Positions 12,702 through 25,927 of a stretch of DNA of 64,000 nt are shown in pieces. Each line of letters opens with the position of its first letter. Position 1 is the first letter of the stretch. The DNA is from Antedon mediterranea (Eukaryota > Echinodermata > Crinoidea > Comatulida > Antedonidae): assembly GCF_964355755.1 (NCBI RefSeq), contig NC_092670.1, positions 29,563,795 to 29,627,794 of the forward strand, read 5' to 3'. The notes below the pieces were generated by a model that saw only the letters and a program-made list of their open reading frames with translations, was not told the origin of the DNA and ran no database searches. A program made the position numbers and the translations under genes.

Positions 12702-13345
12702 GTTTAAGATTTGATTTGATTTATTCAATGTCGGCTCATTACAATTACAACAGAAAACATAAAAATACAAAAAGAAACAAAAAGTCAGGATTGTCAAAAG
12801 CGAACCCAATCACAGTTTAAAGACTTTCCTTTAACAGAAATAAAATATAATATAAATATAATATATGCTGAATGACGGTTAAAAAAATTAAAAAACAAAA
12901 TAAAGAAAAAAATGATAAAATAAATAAAAGTCTAAGACTCAAATCAAAAGGAAGAGAGGCAAGGAGAGGAGAAATCAGGAATGGAAATAGTGTTGGCGAA
13001 GACTAGTCCAAAAATCTCGAAACCTGCCAAGGAGATCAAGGTCTCTGAGGGCAGACCATTCCAAAGTTTACAGAATCTAGAAAAGAGTGACGATTGAAAA
13101 CAGACAGTTCGAGCAAAGGGTGGCCTGAAAAGAAGATCAAATTTGTGACGAGAAATAGGAGAAAAAAGGGAAGAAACATCGAGATCAATAATAGTGTATA
13201 AACATTTGACAACAAAGATAATAGTTTGGAAATCAATCTGAGAAGTCAAAGAAGGAAGATGAAGTAGAGCTAATCTTTTGGCGTAAGTAGGACGTTCAAA
13301 GTGTTTACCCGGAAAAGGGTATCTAGTAAAAATGCGTTGAGGTTT
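12702..13345 (-). mobile_element. CR1/Jockey-like LINE 3' end (antisense)
   Basis: On the minus strand, about 13345 to 12944 encodes the signature order of CR1/Rex-type ORF2 C-termini: KPQRIFTRYPF, then a TYAKRLALLHLPSL-like block, then RTVCFQSSLFSRFCKLWNGLPS. The 3'UTR extends to a tail made of AAATC repeats at 12702-12722, a microsatellite end typical of this LINE group. Only the last part of ORF2 is present, so the copy is strongly 5'-truncated. Confidence 0.75.
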
Positions 13346-13359
13346 TTCAAGGAGAGATG

Positions 13360-14102
13360 ATGATATAACTATTTCTTTTGAGGATGTTGCTTATGCCCTG
13401 TCAAACTGTACAATAATAAAAGTCCAGGCACCGATACAATAATAATAAATGAAATGTTGAAACATGGAGGTGATCTCATGACATTATCTCTCCAAAAATT
13501 AATTACCAGGATTACTGAACAAATCCCAGATGATTAGAATGAGAGGATAATTATCCCAATATTTAAAAAAGGTGACCGATCTCAATAATTATCGTGGTAT
13601 CACACTTACCTCATGTGTAGCCAAAATCTTTAATAATATTCTTGCACACAATATCTCTCAATTTTTAAAAGACAATGATATTTTTGGAGAAGTCCAGGGT
13701 AGTTTTAGACCAGATAGGAGATGTGAAGATCACATTTTTAGTCGCGTGCAACGCGACTTTACAGCTCACTATGTCGGTGAGCGGTATGTCGGTCGGTAAA
13801 CACTAACTCAAATTTGAGCACGCGACTGCAGCCATCTATATGGCCTTGTTACTCTTTTTAATTATAGCCACAAGACGTGCCGAAGGTAAAAAAACATTTT
13901 AAAAAGCCTTTGATTCGGTTTGGCGACTGGGTTTAAATAATGCTGCCAAAACAATTGGTATTAGTAGAAAATTACTTAATCTTATAACAAATATGTATTC
14001 TGATGTTAAATGTAAAGTTTTATTTAATGACATAGAATCTAATCAGATATGTTTAATATTAATGAGGGGGTGAAACAAGGCTGTTTATTATCACCAGTTT
14101 TT
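13360..14102 (+). pseudogene. LINE reverse transcriptase, left half (split by insertions)
   Basis: Despite stops and frame changes the reverse transcriptase order is readable: a KSPGTD-like segment near 13420, FKKGDRS at about 13565, NNYRGITLTS at about 13584, GSFRPDRRCEDHIF up to 13738, then after a 110 bp insertion AFDSVWRLGLN at about 13905 and VKQGCLLSPVF up to 14102. The coding sense resumes near 20042 with the downstream INELNELTKS region. The 13739-13850 and 14103-20041 blocks are therefore insertions into one LINE. Multiple stops make it dead. The clade is undetermined (CR1/Jockey-like in style). Confidence 0.75.
13739..13850. mobile_element. Short AGTCGCG-ended element inside the LINE
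   Basis: Starts AGTCGCGTG and contains CACGCGACT near 13828, followed by GCAGCCATCTATATGGCC. All of these occur at the ends of the 0.7 kb element at 6921-7632. It is an internal-deletion derivative that interrupts the LINE frame between two reverse transcriptase motifs. Confidence 0.7.
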
Positions 14103-14760
14103 AGTCGCGTGGAAGCGACTCTATAGTTCACTATGTCGGTCGGTTGGTCGGTCTGTCTGTCTGTCTGTCGGTCTGTCTGTCTGTCGGTCCGGTATCACTA
14201 TGCGTTTTATCGCTTTCTGACCTTATCTTGATATCAGTTTAATCTAGCTAGGTCAATTTTTCACAGTATATTCCTTATGGCCAGGAATCAATGTGGTTAT
14301 GTTTTCACGGTGCGCAATAAAAAATTACGCGGTCTACGCACGATTTAACGAAATCACGTTTGTAATCATATCTTCACAACCATGAATCACAATTAAATAA
14401 AATTTGGTACTCATAAATTTCAGGGCATAAATCATCATATGGCAATACAATTACGTGCGTATCGCATGTAACGCATGCGTACGCGCGCTTAAAATTTTCA
14501 AAATTTATTTTCACTCTTTTTGCCCGATTTCTGTTTTCTTGACTTACTTTTCAACTCGAAATTTCGTTATACGAGCACGTCAAAAGCGACAGGCTACGCA
14601 CGTGTAAATTAAAAAAATATAAATGTTTTTAAACATTTCAACACTTTTAAACATTTCAACATTTTTAAACATGTTCAGTAATTTCGGTCAGTATAGTTCA
14701 CTATGTCGGTCGGTCTGTCTGTCTGTCGGTCCGGTATCACTATGCATTGTAGCACGCGAC
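14103..14760. mobile_element. AGTCGCG-ended element, second full-length relative
   Basis: Reverse-complement relative of 6921-7632, with GTCGGTC-type microsatellite at about 14135-14190. The right end is rearranged: after GTCAGTATAG at about 14690 the left end (TTCACTATGTCGGTCGG and GTATCACTATGC) is repeated before CACGCGACT. It interrupts the LINE frame at 14102. The TTAA-flanked element at 14761-20033 lies at its right border. Confidence 0.7.
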
Positions 14761-16429
14761 TTAAGAGCCATTGTCTGTAAGAATCAAAGAAATATCAAAA
14801 AGAGTGGCAGACTCAAAAAAATGGATTTCTTTCAAATTTTGCACATGGCTATATATGTGTTGAGAGAAATCAAATATGAAGTATTTTTTATTTCACACGT
14901 ATATTTCCATGGCAACGGCCAAATTTGTGTTTTTGACAAATTTTGTACTTTTTTAAGGTTTTTTAAAATGGATATTGGTACTACTTTGATGAACGATATT
15001 TTTGTTTTGTTCATTTAATTATAAAAAATAATTAGTGTATGCATAATAAAAATGCATTGTGTACCTGTTTCAAATTTTTTTATTTTTTTTAATTTCATAC
15101 TTTGGGAGATACCATTTATTTAAAAAGGGGTGTTTTTCACTTTTTTTAAATTGTTCAATGCAACTAAACTTTACTTCACCATAACGCCCAAAGTGGTGTA
15201 TTTTTTTAGCTGATTTATTACAAATAGGTAGTTCTAATGTTTAATAATTGATTTCTAAAATAAAATACTGGGGTAAATTTAAAATCTACAAGCAGTGTTG
15301 CAAGAAACATAGGCATTTTTATTTAAAAAAAACATGGTATATTAGTAAAAACATTTTATTTCCTTTGATTATTTGATTTGAAACTCATTGGTCAGAAAAA
15401 TTCTTAATGTTTTATATAGTTCTAATTTTTAATTATAGATTCTGTAGTTCCCAGTGTTATATCCTCTGGAAATTTGAATAAATTATCAGATCGTTGTGAA
15501 TTTTAATCTTTGCAACAGATTACTCCTCTCTTATTTTGAAGCTCCTCTTTCATTTGTTTACTTCTTTTATTTGCTAACCTAATGCCTAAATTGCTAATCC
15601 CACATGCCCATCCACCACCACTTTCGACTACCACCCCTCCCCCCCCACCCCGACTATAACCATAAAACTGCAACACTTTGGTCGATCATCCACTATAGAG
15701 TGTCAAATGCATGCATTCAAGCACCACCCACACTGCCGCTACTATCGCCCCAATAAATAGACGGATTCAAACTCCTCCATCCCACCCCCTCCCCCTTTCT
15801 CCAAGCCCCCACCCACCCCAAGTTAAAAATTGCAATGCAAAAGATAGGACATAAAGTTAAGTTTTTAGACCCTCGCCTTCAACCCCCTAACTATTTAAAA
15901 GTCCTGGGTCCACCACTTTCCCCTCCCCAAAATAGAACCAATCAAAAGTCAATGATATACTCAGGTTTGTTAATGCTACATAACAAATATTGAAGTCCTT
16001 ATTTGAAATTTCATTTCATTTAAGGTCAGCAAGTAAAATATCTTTACTTTATTATTAAATATTGGTTTTAAATTCTATATTTTTTTTACTGTGATGGTTG
16101 GATTCAGTATTAATTATTAACTAATAATTATCTGATAATTATTTAATTTCCCTTAGTAATGCATAGCAACAGTTACTATGGTAACTAAAAATGAGATATT
16201 CTTTAGATTTTGCATATTTATCTCATACAAATTTAAATGTGATACTTATTGCATGGACCTATGAATTAGAGGTGCATGTTTGTTGTATTTCTTTATATAT
16301 TAGCTTTATTTTGAAGAGGTTTTAAAAACATTACTGTGACGAGATGAGAAAACTACACAGATTTTGACCGACCATTTTTCATATGATAAAAGTTTTTAAA
16401 ATTTGTCTGAAAATGCTAAAAAATACTAA

Positions 16430-18133
16430 GGCCCTGTTCAGACCCATGGCGTTAGACCGTTTTAGCGTACGACGCTAAAAGAATGTGTGTCTGAACAGTT
16501 GGGGATTAGCGTACAACGCGTCGTACAACGGTTGTAGCGTTGTAGTGGAAAACGGTTGATAGTACCGTTTTAGCGTACGACGCTACTGTAAGTCAACGTT
16601 GTATCCAATCAGAACGTTTCCTGTTATGACGCGATACAAGGTTTGACCTAGGCTGACATCTTGTATCGTCAATGTGTGAGATGGATTTCAATAACAAAAA
16701 GGCCAGAATAAATAAGGCCTAACTACATTACAAATACAACTGTTACAAAGGCTAAACTATTATCAACTGATTACTATTATATTTTCTAACAAATGACATA
16801 AATACATGCACCTTGTATTTAAACATAGGGACTACGATCCCATACGCTTTTAGGCCTAGCTAGGCCTAGAGTCTTTCACGCATTTCATTCAAGCTAAAAA
16901 CTAGCGCGGGACATCAAGTCACTCATTCATACAAGGCAGACTAGACTGGACAAGTTTAATGCTGAAAACCCCCTAACTCCTAAAAAATTCAGTAAACAAA
17001 CAAGGGGAGCTGTGTCTCTTTTATTAGCAAGTTAAGGGTTATTTTCGACCGACTGGAACAAAGAATATATATCTTTGACTGGACTGGATAGACTAATCAC
17101 AATCAATTTTTTTCTTCATCATTAGAAGGCCTGCTTTATTTTCGTAACTCAAGAACCTGGGGAAAATGTTTTTTAATACAAAATAAAAACAATAGAAACA
17201 GAAATTTGGCTTTACTATATTTTTCTTAAAGACCCCTTCCCTGCAATTTTGGACGTTTTTTGGAAAATAATACATATATATCACTTTAAAAACATTAAAC
17301 CATGTCATTCCTTGTCTTAAATGTACGTTTTATGGTAAATTATGATAAAAAGTGAGAAACAATGCACTACCTAAGTAGCTCGCGGCGATCGACCTCTCGT
17401 GGACGGTCTTAGGCCTAGCCTAGCTAGGCTTAGTTTTGTAGGCCTAGCTGGTAAACATCGATAACGTACGAACATCGTACGCTAGCTATATACCTAGCCT
17501 GACGTTGTATAGTTGCTGCATTAATTGTCTTTCTATTTTTGCCAGACTCCGTTGATACAAATTGGGGAACACCCGGTATTTTCGCTGAAAAGTTAGGAGT
17601 CTTCCATTTGTTTTGGCTTCACGATCGATCGAAAAGTGGGCGAATTACAGGTGAAAAACAAAAATATCAATCCGCGCGCAATGCATTTTGGGATTTATAG
17701 CGGGCCGCTATAATTATTAAAATCGATTTATTTTTCACATTTTTAACCGTTTAAAGACGAAAAAAGTTATCGCAATAGGACCATATAGTATTATTTTTAC
17801 ATTAAATATAGTTTGTGATCTTAAATTAGATCTAAAAAACGTAGGGAATGGGGCTTTAAATAAATGCTGAGGTATGTTTTATTTACGGCAAATTTTGTCA
17901 TAATTGTAGGGCTGAGATCTAGGCCTATATACAGTGGAAATAATGATGAAAACACGTGGGTAAGAGCACATGAATATGCAACTAGAAACAACCTGAATGA
18001 CGTACTTCCGTTGTAACGATAATCGTACGCTATCGGTCTGAACACCTCGTTTTTTTCTCTGCGGTTTGTAACGTGACCTTGTTAGTAACGTTGTACGCTA
18101 AAACGGTCTAACGCCATGGGTCTGAACAGGGCC
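16430..18133. mobile_element. PIF/Harbinger-like non-coding element nested in the TTAA element
   Basis: Near-perfect terminal inverted repeats of about 40 bp start GGCCCTGTTCAGACCCATGG at 16430 and mirror at 18133. Subterminal GCGTACGACGCTA-type palindromes are repeated at 16465-16590 and 17995-18105. The flanks read TAA on the left and TCA on the right, an imperfect match to the 3 bp duplication of Harbinger elements. No transposase frame exists inside. It was probably mobilised in trans. The well-preserved termini suggest a later insertion than the host element. Confidence 0.65.
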
Positions 18134-18337
18134 TCAACCACCTGATTATTAATAATAATAGGCCTACAATTAGCTGGAAAATTGAGAGGCTCGTTTCGTT
18201 AAGAATATCGTATATAGCCATAATAAGTGATTTTGGCCCTTTATCGGCAGAACCTCCCGTAAAGGGTCACCGCCCGTAAGCGGCCACTTTTCCAGGTCCC
18301 GAGGGTGGCCACTTCAACTGTATTTAAAAAAACAATT

Positions 18338-19060
18338 ATCCTTAGTTATGCATAGAAACAGGTTCTAAGATAACATAAATAATACATTTTGACATAACTT
18401 AACCCTACAAATGACCCTTTCACAAGGTCAGACATTTTCTGGGATTCAGTAGATAAGTAAATTTGGGAAAAGGTAGTAAAGCTATGTAATCTATTGTTTG
18501 TAGTCATGAAACCCCATATTAAAAATATTGTACTTAGTTACGTATAGAAACAGTTGCTGCAATACACTATAGGTCATTTGACCTCAATATGTAAAATATT
18601 TTTTTTTCATGAAACTCCATATTTAATTTTTTTTTTAATATCATTTGTTACGTAAACAGGTTTAAGATAACACTAAAGGTCATTTTTTTTACCTTTATTC
18701 AGATTCGAAAGACTTTCTTTCTGAGATTATTAGGATTCAGTATTTAAAGTAAATTGGGCAAAAAGTAGAAATGTAAAACTATGTAGAAAAAAATGTTTTG
18801 TATTTATGAAAAACCCCTTATTTTTTTGAAATTTTCGCATAGAAACAGTTACTATGGTAAAATGTTGACCTCAAAATGAATGAATTTACAAGGTCAAGTT
18901 TGTCATTAATGGAATGCAGTAGAAGTAAAATTGAGAAAAATTACAAATGCAATCAATTCTTTGTATTTATAAAAACGCCATTTTTTACGTTTAAAAAAAA
19001 TTACTTTCCTTAGTTACACATAGAAATGGTTGCTAAGGTAACACTATAGGTAAAATATGA
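18338..19060. repeat. Degenerate tandem repeats, about 150-200 bp units
   Basis: The block CTTAGTTAYGCATAGAAACAG followed by a (G)TTRCTAYGGTAAC-like palindrome and a GACCT...ACAAGGTCA stretch recurs near 18338, 18534, 18640, 18835 and 19012. Another copy occurs at about 16152 on the other side of the nested element. Spacing is irregular. Possibly an internal binding-site array of the TTAA element. Confidence 0.55.
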
Positions 19061-20041
19061 AAATTGTTGAGAATTGTTATGAACTATCTTGTAAATTTTG
19101 ATCAAACATTAATAGTTGTAGTAAAGTAAAGCATTCTGACCCCTTTTGACCTCAAATGACCTATTTACAAGGTCAGATTTTTTGGGAGGTCTTTCTGTAT
19201 CTCTTTACACAAAATAGATTTAAAAATTTATAAAAACCATTGACGCAATTATTTCCAAGTTTAACATTATTTTCCATCAACTAAATATTTCAATGCAAAA
19301 TACTTTTTTTCTGGCAATTAATTGAAATAAACCTGGCAACACATTCTCCTATTTTATCTAAACTATTCGTATGACTCTAGTAGCATTATGACAAGCCACA
19401 TATACATTTTATTATTGGATTAGCCATATTTAAATTGTGTTTCATGTGTTTTGTTTGTTGATATTTTGTTATATTTTTTTATATTTTTCGTATTTTCCTG
19501 GCAACACAAAACCTATGTACAAAATTTACCCCAGTGTTTTTTTTCGTGATTATTGTTGAAAAACCTATTGACTATCAAATTAAAAAACCTCATTGATTTA
19601 AAAACACCACTTTGGAAGTTATAGGTACGTTTATGAGGTATACTTTTATAAAAAAAATATTTTTTTAAAACACCCCTTTTTAAAATAATGGTATCAACCA
19701 ATCTCCATTTTGTAATTTATTTTTTTTCTACATTAAATGGAACTCAATACATGTTGTTTACACTACTATAAACAAAAACTGTATACTGTAAGTATTTTTG
19801 GTTAAAATAAGTATACAAGTTTGTACTTTTTCACTATAGAAAATCTGTGAAAAATGGCAAAAACATCAAAATTTGGATAATTGACCGTTGTCATGGCAAC
19901 GGAGCTAAAAATTAAAATGAATGTTGTAGATATGCTTTTTATTGAAATGTCTATTCATGGTAAAAATTTGAGAGAAATCCATTTTTTTACATCTGCCACC
20001 AAATCTTTGATTTTTACAGACAATGGCTCTTAATGGCTGTT

Positions 20042-21140
20042 TTTTTCAATTTACATTAATGAATTAAATGAATTAACAAAAAGTTATAAATTAGGTGTTC
20101 ATTATTTATAACCCACAATTTTGTTGTTTTAATTGGTGATAATGAATTAGAACTTGCAAAGCTCTTTAAAGTTGCTAGTGAGTATTCACAAAAATGAAGG
20201 CTAGAATTTAACTTTAAAAAATCAAAAAATGCATTACTTAAAGGTCAAAGAGTTTATCGACATAGAACATACAATCTCGGTAAACATTATATTACGGAAA
20301 AAGAATCCTATAAATATCTTGGTGTTATAATCTCTAGGTCATACTGATTCACAGAATGTTAATGAAGTAATTAAAAAGGGAAATAGGATAATTGCTTATA
20401 ATTATTACCTCTATTATTAACAACCAGGAAGATTTCAATAGGGTTTACTATCGCGATCTCTAATAGAGAACAATAGGGCTACCCACCATTAACTATGCCT
20501 CTTCAATATGTTACCCTGTAAGCTCTTTAGACAAATTAGAAAACCTTCAATATCAAATGGCAATAATTATTGTTAAGGCAAACATTTTAAATATGTTAGC
20601 TTTCTAGAAAATGCAAAGCAATGGTTTGAACAAGCAAAAAGCAAGTCAACTTTGTCCGACTACTTAAAATATAAGCATAGACCTAGAGCGGAGACTACAT
20701 TTGATATGGTTAATTTTGATTCTGTAAGCTTTAAATTTAAAGTAACACTCTAGAGAAGGCAAAAAGAATACATGGTCGAAGAATACAGAGTCTGGTTTCT
20801 ACAAACTATGTAATAATAATAAACTTGAAAATACACCACTTTTTATTTGAATGTGGAAAACTACTATAAGAGACTTACCTTTTAAATTAACTTAATGATC
20901 TTATATATTTTAGGTATAATTCTTTTTGGGAAAATGTTTCTAATATTTAGGCCTACACTGATTATCAACGTCTACTTGATGACCTTTTTGTATTATTTTC
21001 TTTTGAAAAAATTCTTGATTACCATTGTAAACATTATTTAGCTGCTGCATGGAGATATACTACACTTTACCGTCCACCACGTAAATTAATAACTAAATCT
21101 GGGAAAAGAGATTTTATTAGGGTTCACGGTTAAATGATTT
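20042..21140 (+). pseudogene. LINE ORF2, right half of the split copy
   Basis: Resumes the frame broken at 14102: INELNELTKSYKLGVH at about 20060, then KKSKNALLKGQRVYRHR near 20220, YLGVIIS near 20310, a tail with WFEQAKSKSTLSDYLKYK near 20620, and AAWRYTTLYRPPRKL near 21050. These follow the order seen after the catalytic box in CR1-like ORF2 proteins. Several stops and frame changes are present. No clear poly(A) or microsatellite tail was located. Confidence 0.65.
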
Positions 21141-23971
21141 TGGATTCTCGCCCTTTGATTGATTGATGCGAATCAACAGACTGTGGAAGATTTTTATTAC
21201 GTATGCCGTTATCTCTGAGGATCGGACTGCATGTCCTGGCATTACACACGTAGGGAAAATAATATATTGAAATTCTTTGAATGAGGTTAAATAAACTCTC
21301 TTTTTTATTTAATAAACATGTAATATCATATTTGATTGAATTTTACAATGTTGATATACAAAATAATTATATTACCAAAACCCGTACAATTGCATACTGA
21401 GGGCGCAATTTATTTATTTCGATCGTGGCTAAAAACGATTATTTTCGGCGATGTTTTTGACCCAATATTTCAAAAAAAGATTTTCATAATTCTTTCTTTA
21501 TTTTAATATTGATACAAAATATTAACAGGCAATCAATGTATGCTATTTTAACTTCTAATGCAATGGGCCTAGGCCTGTATAGTATGAGTTTGCTCCTACC
21601 CTGGAATATGTACATATAGGCCTACTGTAGTTTAGTTTATGATTATATTTTTGTTCTGTACAGTAGGCCAGACTATATTTACACAGAATGTTTACTACTG
21701 ATTGTTAAACTTAAATTGATTTAATAAATCATTATATCTGAAGAAAGAACAATTATTTAAAATGTTAGTTTAAAAGTCGAGCGGCGTTTTTTGTAAGACA
21801 TATTTCTTGTTAGTATTGTATTTATAAATAATGGGTTTTTTTTTGCCTATAACTATAAGCTGCTCTTGTGCTCCACCATAACTTGGTCGAAAACCAAGTT
21901 GTCATTTATGCAGAGGTTTGTTAATACAGTAGGCGTAAGATATTTGTTATGGTTTTTTAGAATAAGTAAACATTTATAAGACAATTCATTATTTTAAGAA
22001 ATACTTTACTTCATAAATTACAAATTATATAATAAACAACAATCCAATTTGACGCATAATATAAGTTCAATATTGATCTGCTTTGCATGATTTTACTGTA
22101 TAATTTCCCTTATTCAATTTTGTCGGTATGGCATATTACCACTAATGAAATCTTAATGATGCTCTTATCGATCGTCTGAGCTAAGAAACGACCTTATTCT
22201 GTACATCAATAAACGTGGATTAAGAGCGGAGGAAACGCATTTTGTGCTCCTATGATTCATAATAGTGTATTATTGCAGGTGTCGTAACAATGAAGATTAC
22301 CAAAATAATTTCCCATTTGTGATAATTTTCCGACAAATTATGAAAAACATATTTTATTTATTATATTATATCTGATATAAAAATGGCCTAGGAGAGGTAT
22401 GACCTAACGTTGGTAATAATAGTTTGCATTTATTTTGTATTTAGCAGTTGGCCTACAGTAAGTAAATGATCGATTGATATTTGTATGATAGTAGGATGAA
22501 GTCATGTCAAGCTTAACGGCATATCAATAAATATGACTATCGCCATGTTGATCGTTTGGCTATAGTTTTCATTCGATTCGTAAGATACTGCATAATAGAT
22601 ATTATACTATAATTATATCTATAAATGGATACGATAATCATAATGGTACTGGAGCCTGTAAGATAAACATGATAGGCCTAGATAGACATATTTACCGAAA
22701 TCAGACGGTGTCACTCCTGGTCGCTCATCCAACGTGGAAAGAAGACAACGGCTACTTCGTCGGGGCTTAGTTTTTGTAAGTACCATGTTAATGTTTAGTG
22801 TAAACAGTTATCAAATTAGAATGTTAAAGTAATCGAATAAGTACCTCCAGTAAAACAAGTACTGGCGAGATTATTAATGTGTTCAAATGAAGATGTAAAT
22901 TGCACTGCGCTTTTGTGTGTTCAAATGACGTTGGTTAGCATTCATATTATTATTTTCTATCTGAAAAGATGACTGAAACTTAACTCAAACCTCTAAATAA
23001 TCTCTCTCCCATTTTCTCATTATGGGATTCGAACTCCACACATGTAAAACTTGATTTTGTCTCTTTGATTATTTGTGGCAAGTGCGAAATTATAAGTAGG
23101 TCTATCTTAGGTACAGCACATTGTAATGTATTTTTCGTGAGGATCACACTCGTGCCGTTTGAAGAAAGATATATAAAAATAAGAAGAAAAAAAAACCGTT
23201 CTTAAAACGATGCAAATACATTACCGGAGATGTCAAAGAGAAAATTATTGTTAATAGGCGTCAAAAACACTTTAAACCGGTGAGGAGTACACAGAAGGTG
23301 GGTGTTACACAAGAGATTAATATATTTAACGACGTCTTTATCAAGGCATGTTTTTGATTTGTGTAACCAATTTTGCGGGTAATACAGATATTATTTACAA
23401 ACATGCGAATCTTTTCTTTACAAAGATGACACGAAATACAAGAGATATCGAGATAAATAAATATTTACCTAAACTGGAATGGAGTCGCCGGTTCCACGTT
23501 GGCGCGATCACCGACAGGTTACTGCATGCGGACCTGCTACCTGAAAATCGAAGATCGGGTATTGCAGTTGTAATATCTCTGCATAAAAAAAACTACCTTT
23601 TGTTATACAAACAGATAATGCAAACACTGTATGATATTGACACTGTTTTTTGGTTACGATTATAACCAAATACCCTTGGTGGTACCTGACTATTATAAAA
23701 TATTCAATTTAGTTTCACATGTAACTCATCACGTGATCGTATAGTAACATTAAATCAAAGCAAACGGAAGTATAATAGTGTTGTATTGTATCGACATTTA
23801 ATTGCCGTGAGCTAGCAATGCTATCAACCTCAACGATATATGAGGCTACAAAGATCAATTTGAAATGTTTGCTGATCAACATGAAGGTAAGAAAGAAAGA
23901 ATTATGGTGTTTATGGTTAGGCTTCTTGTCATTCAATAATGGATTAAAAAGTAACCGTATGACATGCGTAA
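21141..23971. other. Stretch without a convincing gene
   Basis: AT-rich. It includes a perfect 8 bp-stem hairpin (AACTTGGT..ACCAAGTT) at 21880-21900. A GTAAGT donor-like site occurs at about 22776 after a G/C-richer segment, a possible 5' untranslated exon. Open frames between 23150 and 23665 (the longest is 105 codons at 23348) sit in a locally CpG-richer patch but show no motif I recognise. Confidence 0.35.
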
Positions 23972-24098
23972 AGCCTGGTCTACACTATATAAAAAAATGT
24001 GATGTGTCCATATATGGACATGATGATGTCATATCACTACCATGTTTGGGCACATCACACCCTTTTTGTCAAACTAGTTTGATAGTGTAGATAGGGCT
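23972..24098. mobile_element. 127 bp PIF/Harbinger-type MITE with TAA duplication
   Basis: Ends AGCCTGGTCTACACTAT (left) and ATAGTGTAGATAGGGCT (right) are inverted repeats with two mismatches. TAA directly flanks both ends (23969-23971 and 24099-24101), as expected of the 3 bp TWA duplication of PIF/Harbinger elements. The inside contains the palindrome GTCCATATATGGAC and no coding capacity. Confidence 0.8.
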
Positions 24099-24101
24099 TA
24101 A

Positions 24102-25925
24102 TACCTTTTATTATTATCTTCTTCTTATACTGTACTACAGTAGTTGTGTTGATACCGTGAATAATCCCCAACGGCATAGTCCCTATACCTATACAGCTTT
24201 GAGTCACGTCAGTCATCGCCCATGTAGACCTATAGATTATAAATAAGCATTACTACCAGAATATGTATCCAAGTATTATTTTATTTTGTTTTGAGAAAAT
24301 TAATTTATTTCCATTTCAATTGATTCCGATGCATACGGTGTAGCGACAATAAGAAGTCATGTAGTTTCTTGTTGTTATACATGATGCCGTATCGGCTATC
24401 AATTTTGTCATCATTTGTTGCTTTTTATTAAATCATAATAGTTAATAAGTGACCTTGAATATGTTTTGCAAATAAATTTGTATTTACATAACTAATTTAT
24501 AGGACTGCTGATAGTTGAAATTATAGTAATCTTGTTTTTATAACTTCATATTCATATATATACAACTACGTACTAGGCTTAATGTTCTTCAAGTAGGCCC
24601 TATCTTATAGATGTTATTTTAACTATATATTTATTTTAGTATCTTTGTTCAACATAAAAGGTAAAATACAATGGAAGCCTAAAGCTGTTGCATATTTTAA
24701 AGTAAAAAGTATTATAATTATCGATTATATAAATATTAAAACGAAATACAAATTTGAAATATAAAAAATCATTGAGCAAATCAATGTATAAAATTACATC
24801 AAAAGGTATAAATATAAACATAAAATGCATCATTGGATGTGAAATACAGAATTAAATGTAAATTAACGAGCTCTTAAAAAGTGTTAACACTATTCACCTC
24901 TGTTGATAGCAGTACTGAAACAAACCATAGGGCCTAAAGAAGTTATAACATTCGGAGTAATGAGTATTCCACACAGAACTAAATGCAAGTCCTAAATAAT
25001 TTAAATAACCTAATTAGAAAAATGTCAATATTATTTCAAATTGACTTCGATTTTTCAAGTTATTACCTCTTATTTAAAATCACTGTCATCAAGTAGATCA
25101 CATGACAAAGACATAATTGATTATTTGGAACAATCAGAAATTTAAATTTTCAGAAATGTAGGTCTTTAAACAGCTGTCTTTATTCAATTGCAAGCAGGTA
25201 GGACCTCATTTCAAATGTTAACTTGGTAAGTAGAGCATAGATTTATGCAAAAAAGTCACACACAACGAAGCAGGCTAACATCCACCCATACTTATTATTT
25301 TATTATTAATAAAAAGCATCTCGATGATGAATTAAAATAACCTACAAAATACTACCTAAAACATATAAATTATATTTATCAATACAAAACAAAGCATATT
25401 CTTAATATATGGCGGTAGCTATCACAAGACCCGATACAACAGCGGTTTCAGTTTAGCGCGCGACAATAAAATAATTGCGTTTTCTGAAAGCAACCTTCAT
25501 CCTATTCTGCATAACATTTCCGGACACTATACACAGTAGCCTTGTTAAAATGGATGTTAACTAAAATAGTGGATTTGGTATTAAGTTTAGTCCGAAAAGT
25601 GAAATAGCTTTTCTCTACAAGTCAGTTTAGCTTCCTAATTGGAAGTGTGATCGTTTTGGATTTTCTTTTATGTGTGACTGAGATTATACGCTGTTATTTT
25701 CTGCTCTGCTGTCGAAATGTCACAAAAACAATAAAAGACTGAATAGGAAGTTCAGTCTGATATAGAAAGTTTAATCAGCATGTAATTTATGAATATACAA
25801 TAATGTTTTAGTGTTTAAAATAATTTGAAATTCAATACACTTTCTTCGGCAACACTTCTATAAGGAAAATTTACCAACCGTATTTTACAATCGAAATGAA
25901 AATACAAACTATGTTAATTGCATTG
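24102..25925. other. AT-rich stretch, nothing recognised
   Basis: No gene, terminal repeat or tandem array could be supported by eye. Open frames are short and lack motifs. Confidence 0.4.
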
Positions 25926-25927
25926 TA

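Larger units (their letters stand above)
14761..20033. mobile_element. Kolobok-like non-autonomous DNA transposon with TTAA duplication
   Basis: TTAA occurs immediately outside both ends (14761-14764 and 20030-20033). Just inside are inverted termini GAGCCATTGTCTGTAA (14765) and its complement ending at 20029. The inverted similarity extends inwards in pieces to about 15310 and back to about 19480, giving arms of roughly 550 bp (for example GGCAACG blocks, AAAAAGGGGTGTTTT, CTGGGGTAAATTT). TTAA duplications with 5'-RRR termini are as known for Kolobok; piggyBac also uses TTAA but has different ends. No transposase is visible inside. It contains the nested element at 16430-18133 and degenerate repeats at 18338-19060. 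Confidence 0.75.

Noticed and set aside
12573-12809. 78-codon hydrophobic minus-strand frame
   Set aside because: Crosses the 3' end of the CR1-like LINE into flanking DNA and is A/T-driven.
14623-15018. 131-codon open frame
   Set aside because: Spans the junction between the AGTCGCG element and the TTAA element, with repetitive TTTTTAAACATTTC at its start. Chance frame.
23348-23665. 105-codon open frame in a CpG-richer patch
   Set aside because: No recognised motif and no consistent splice structure with neighbouring open stretches. It might be an exon, but the evidence is too weak to call.
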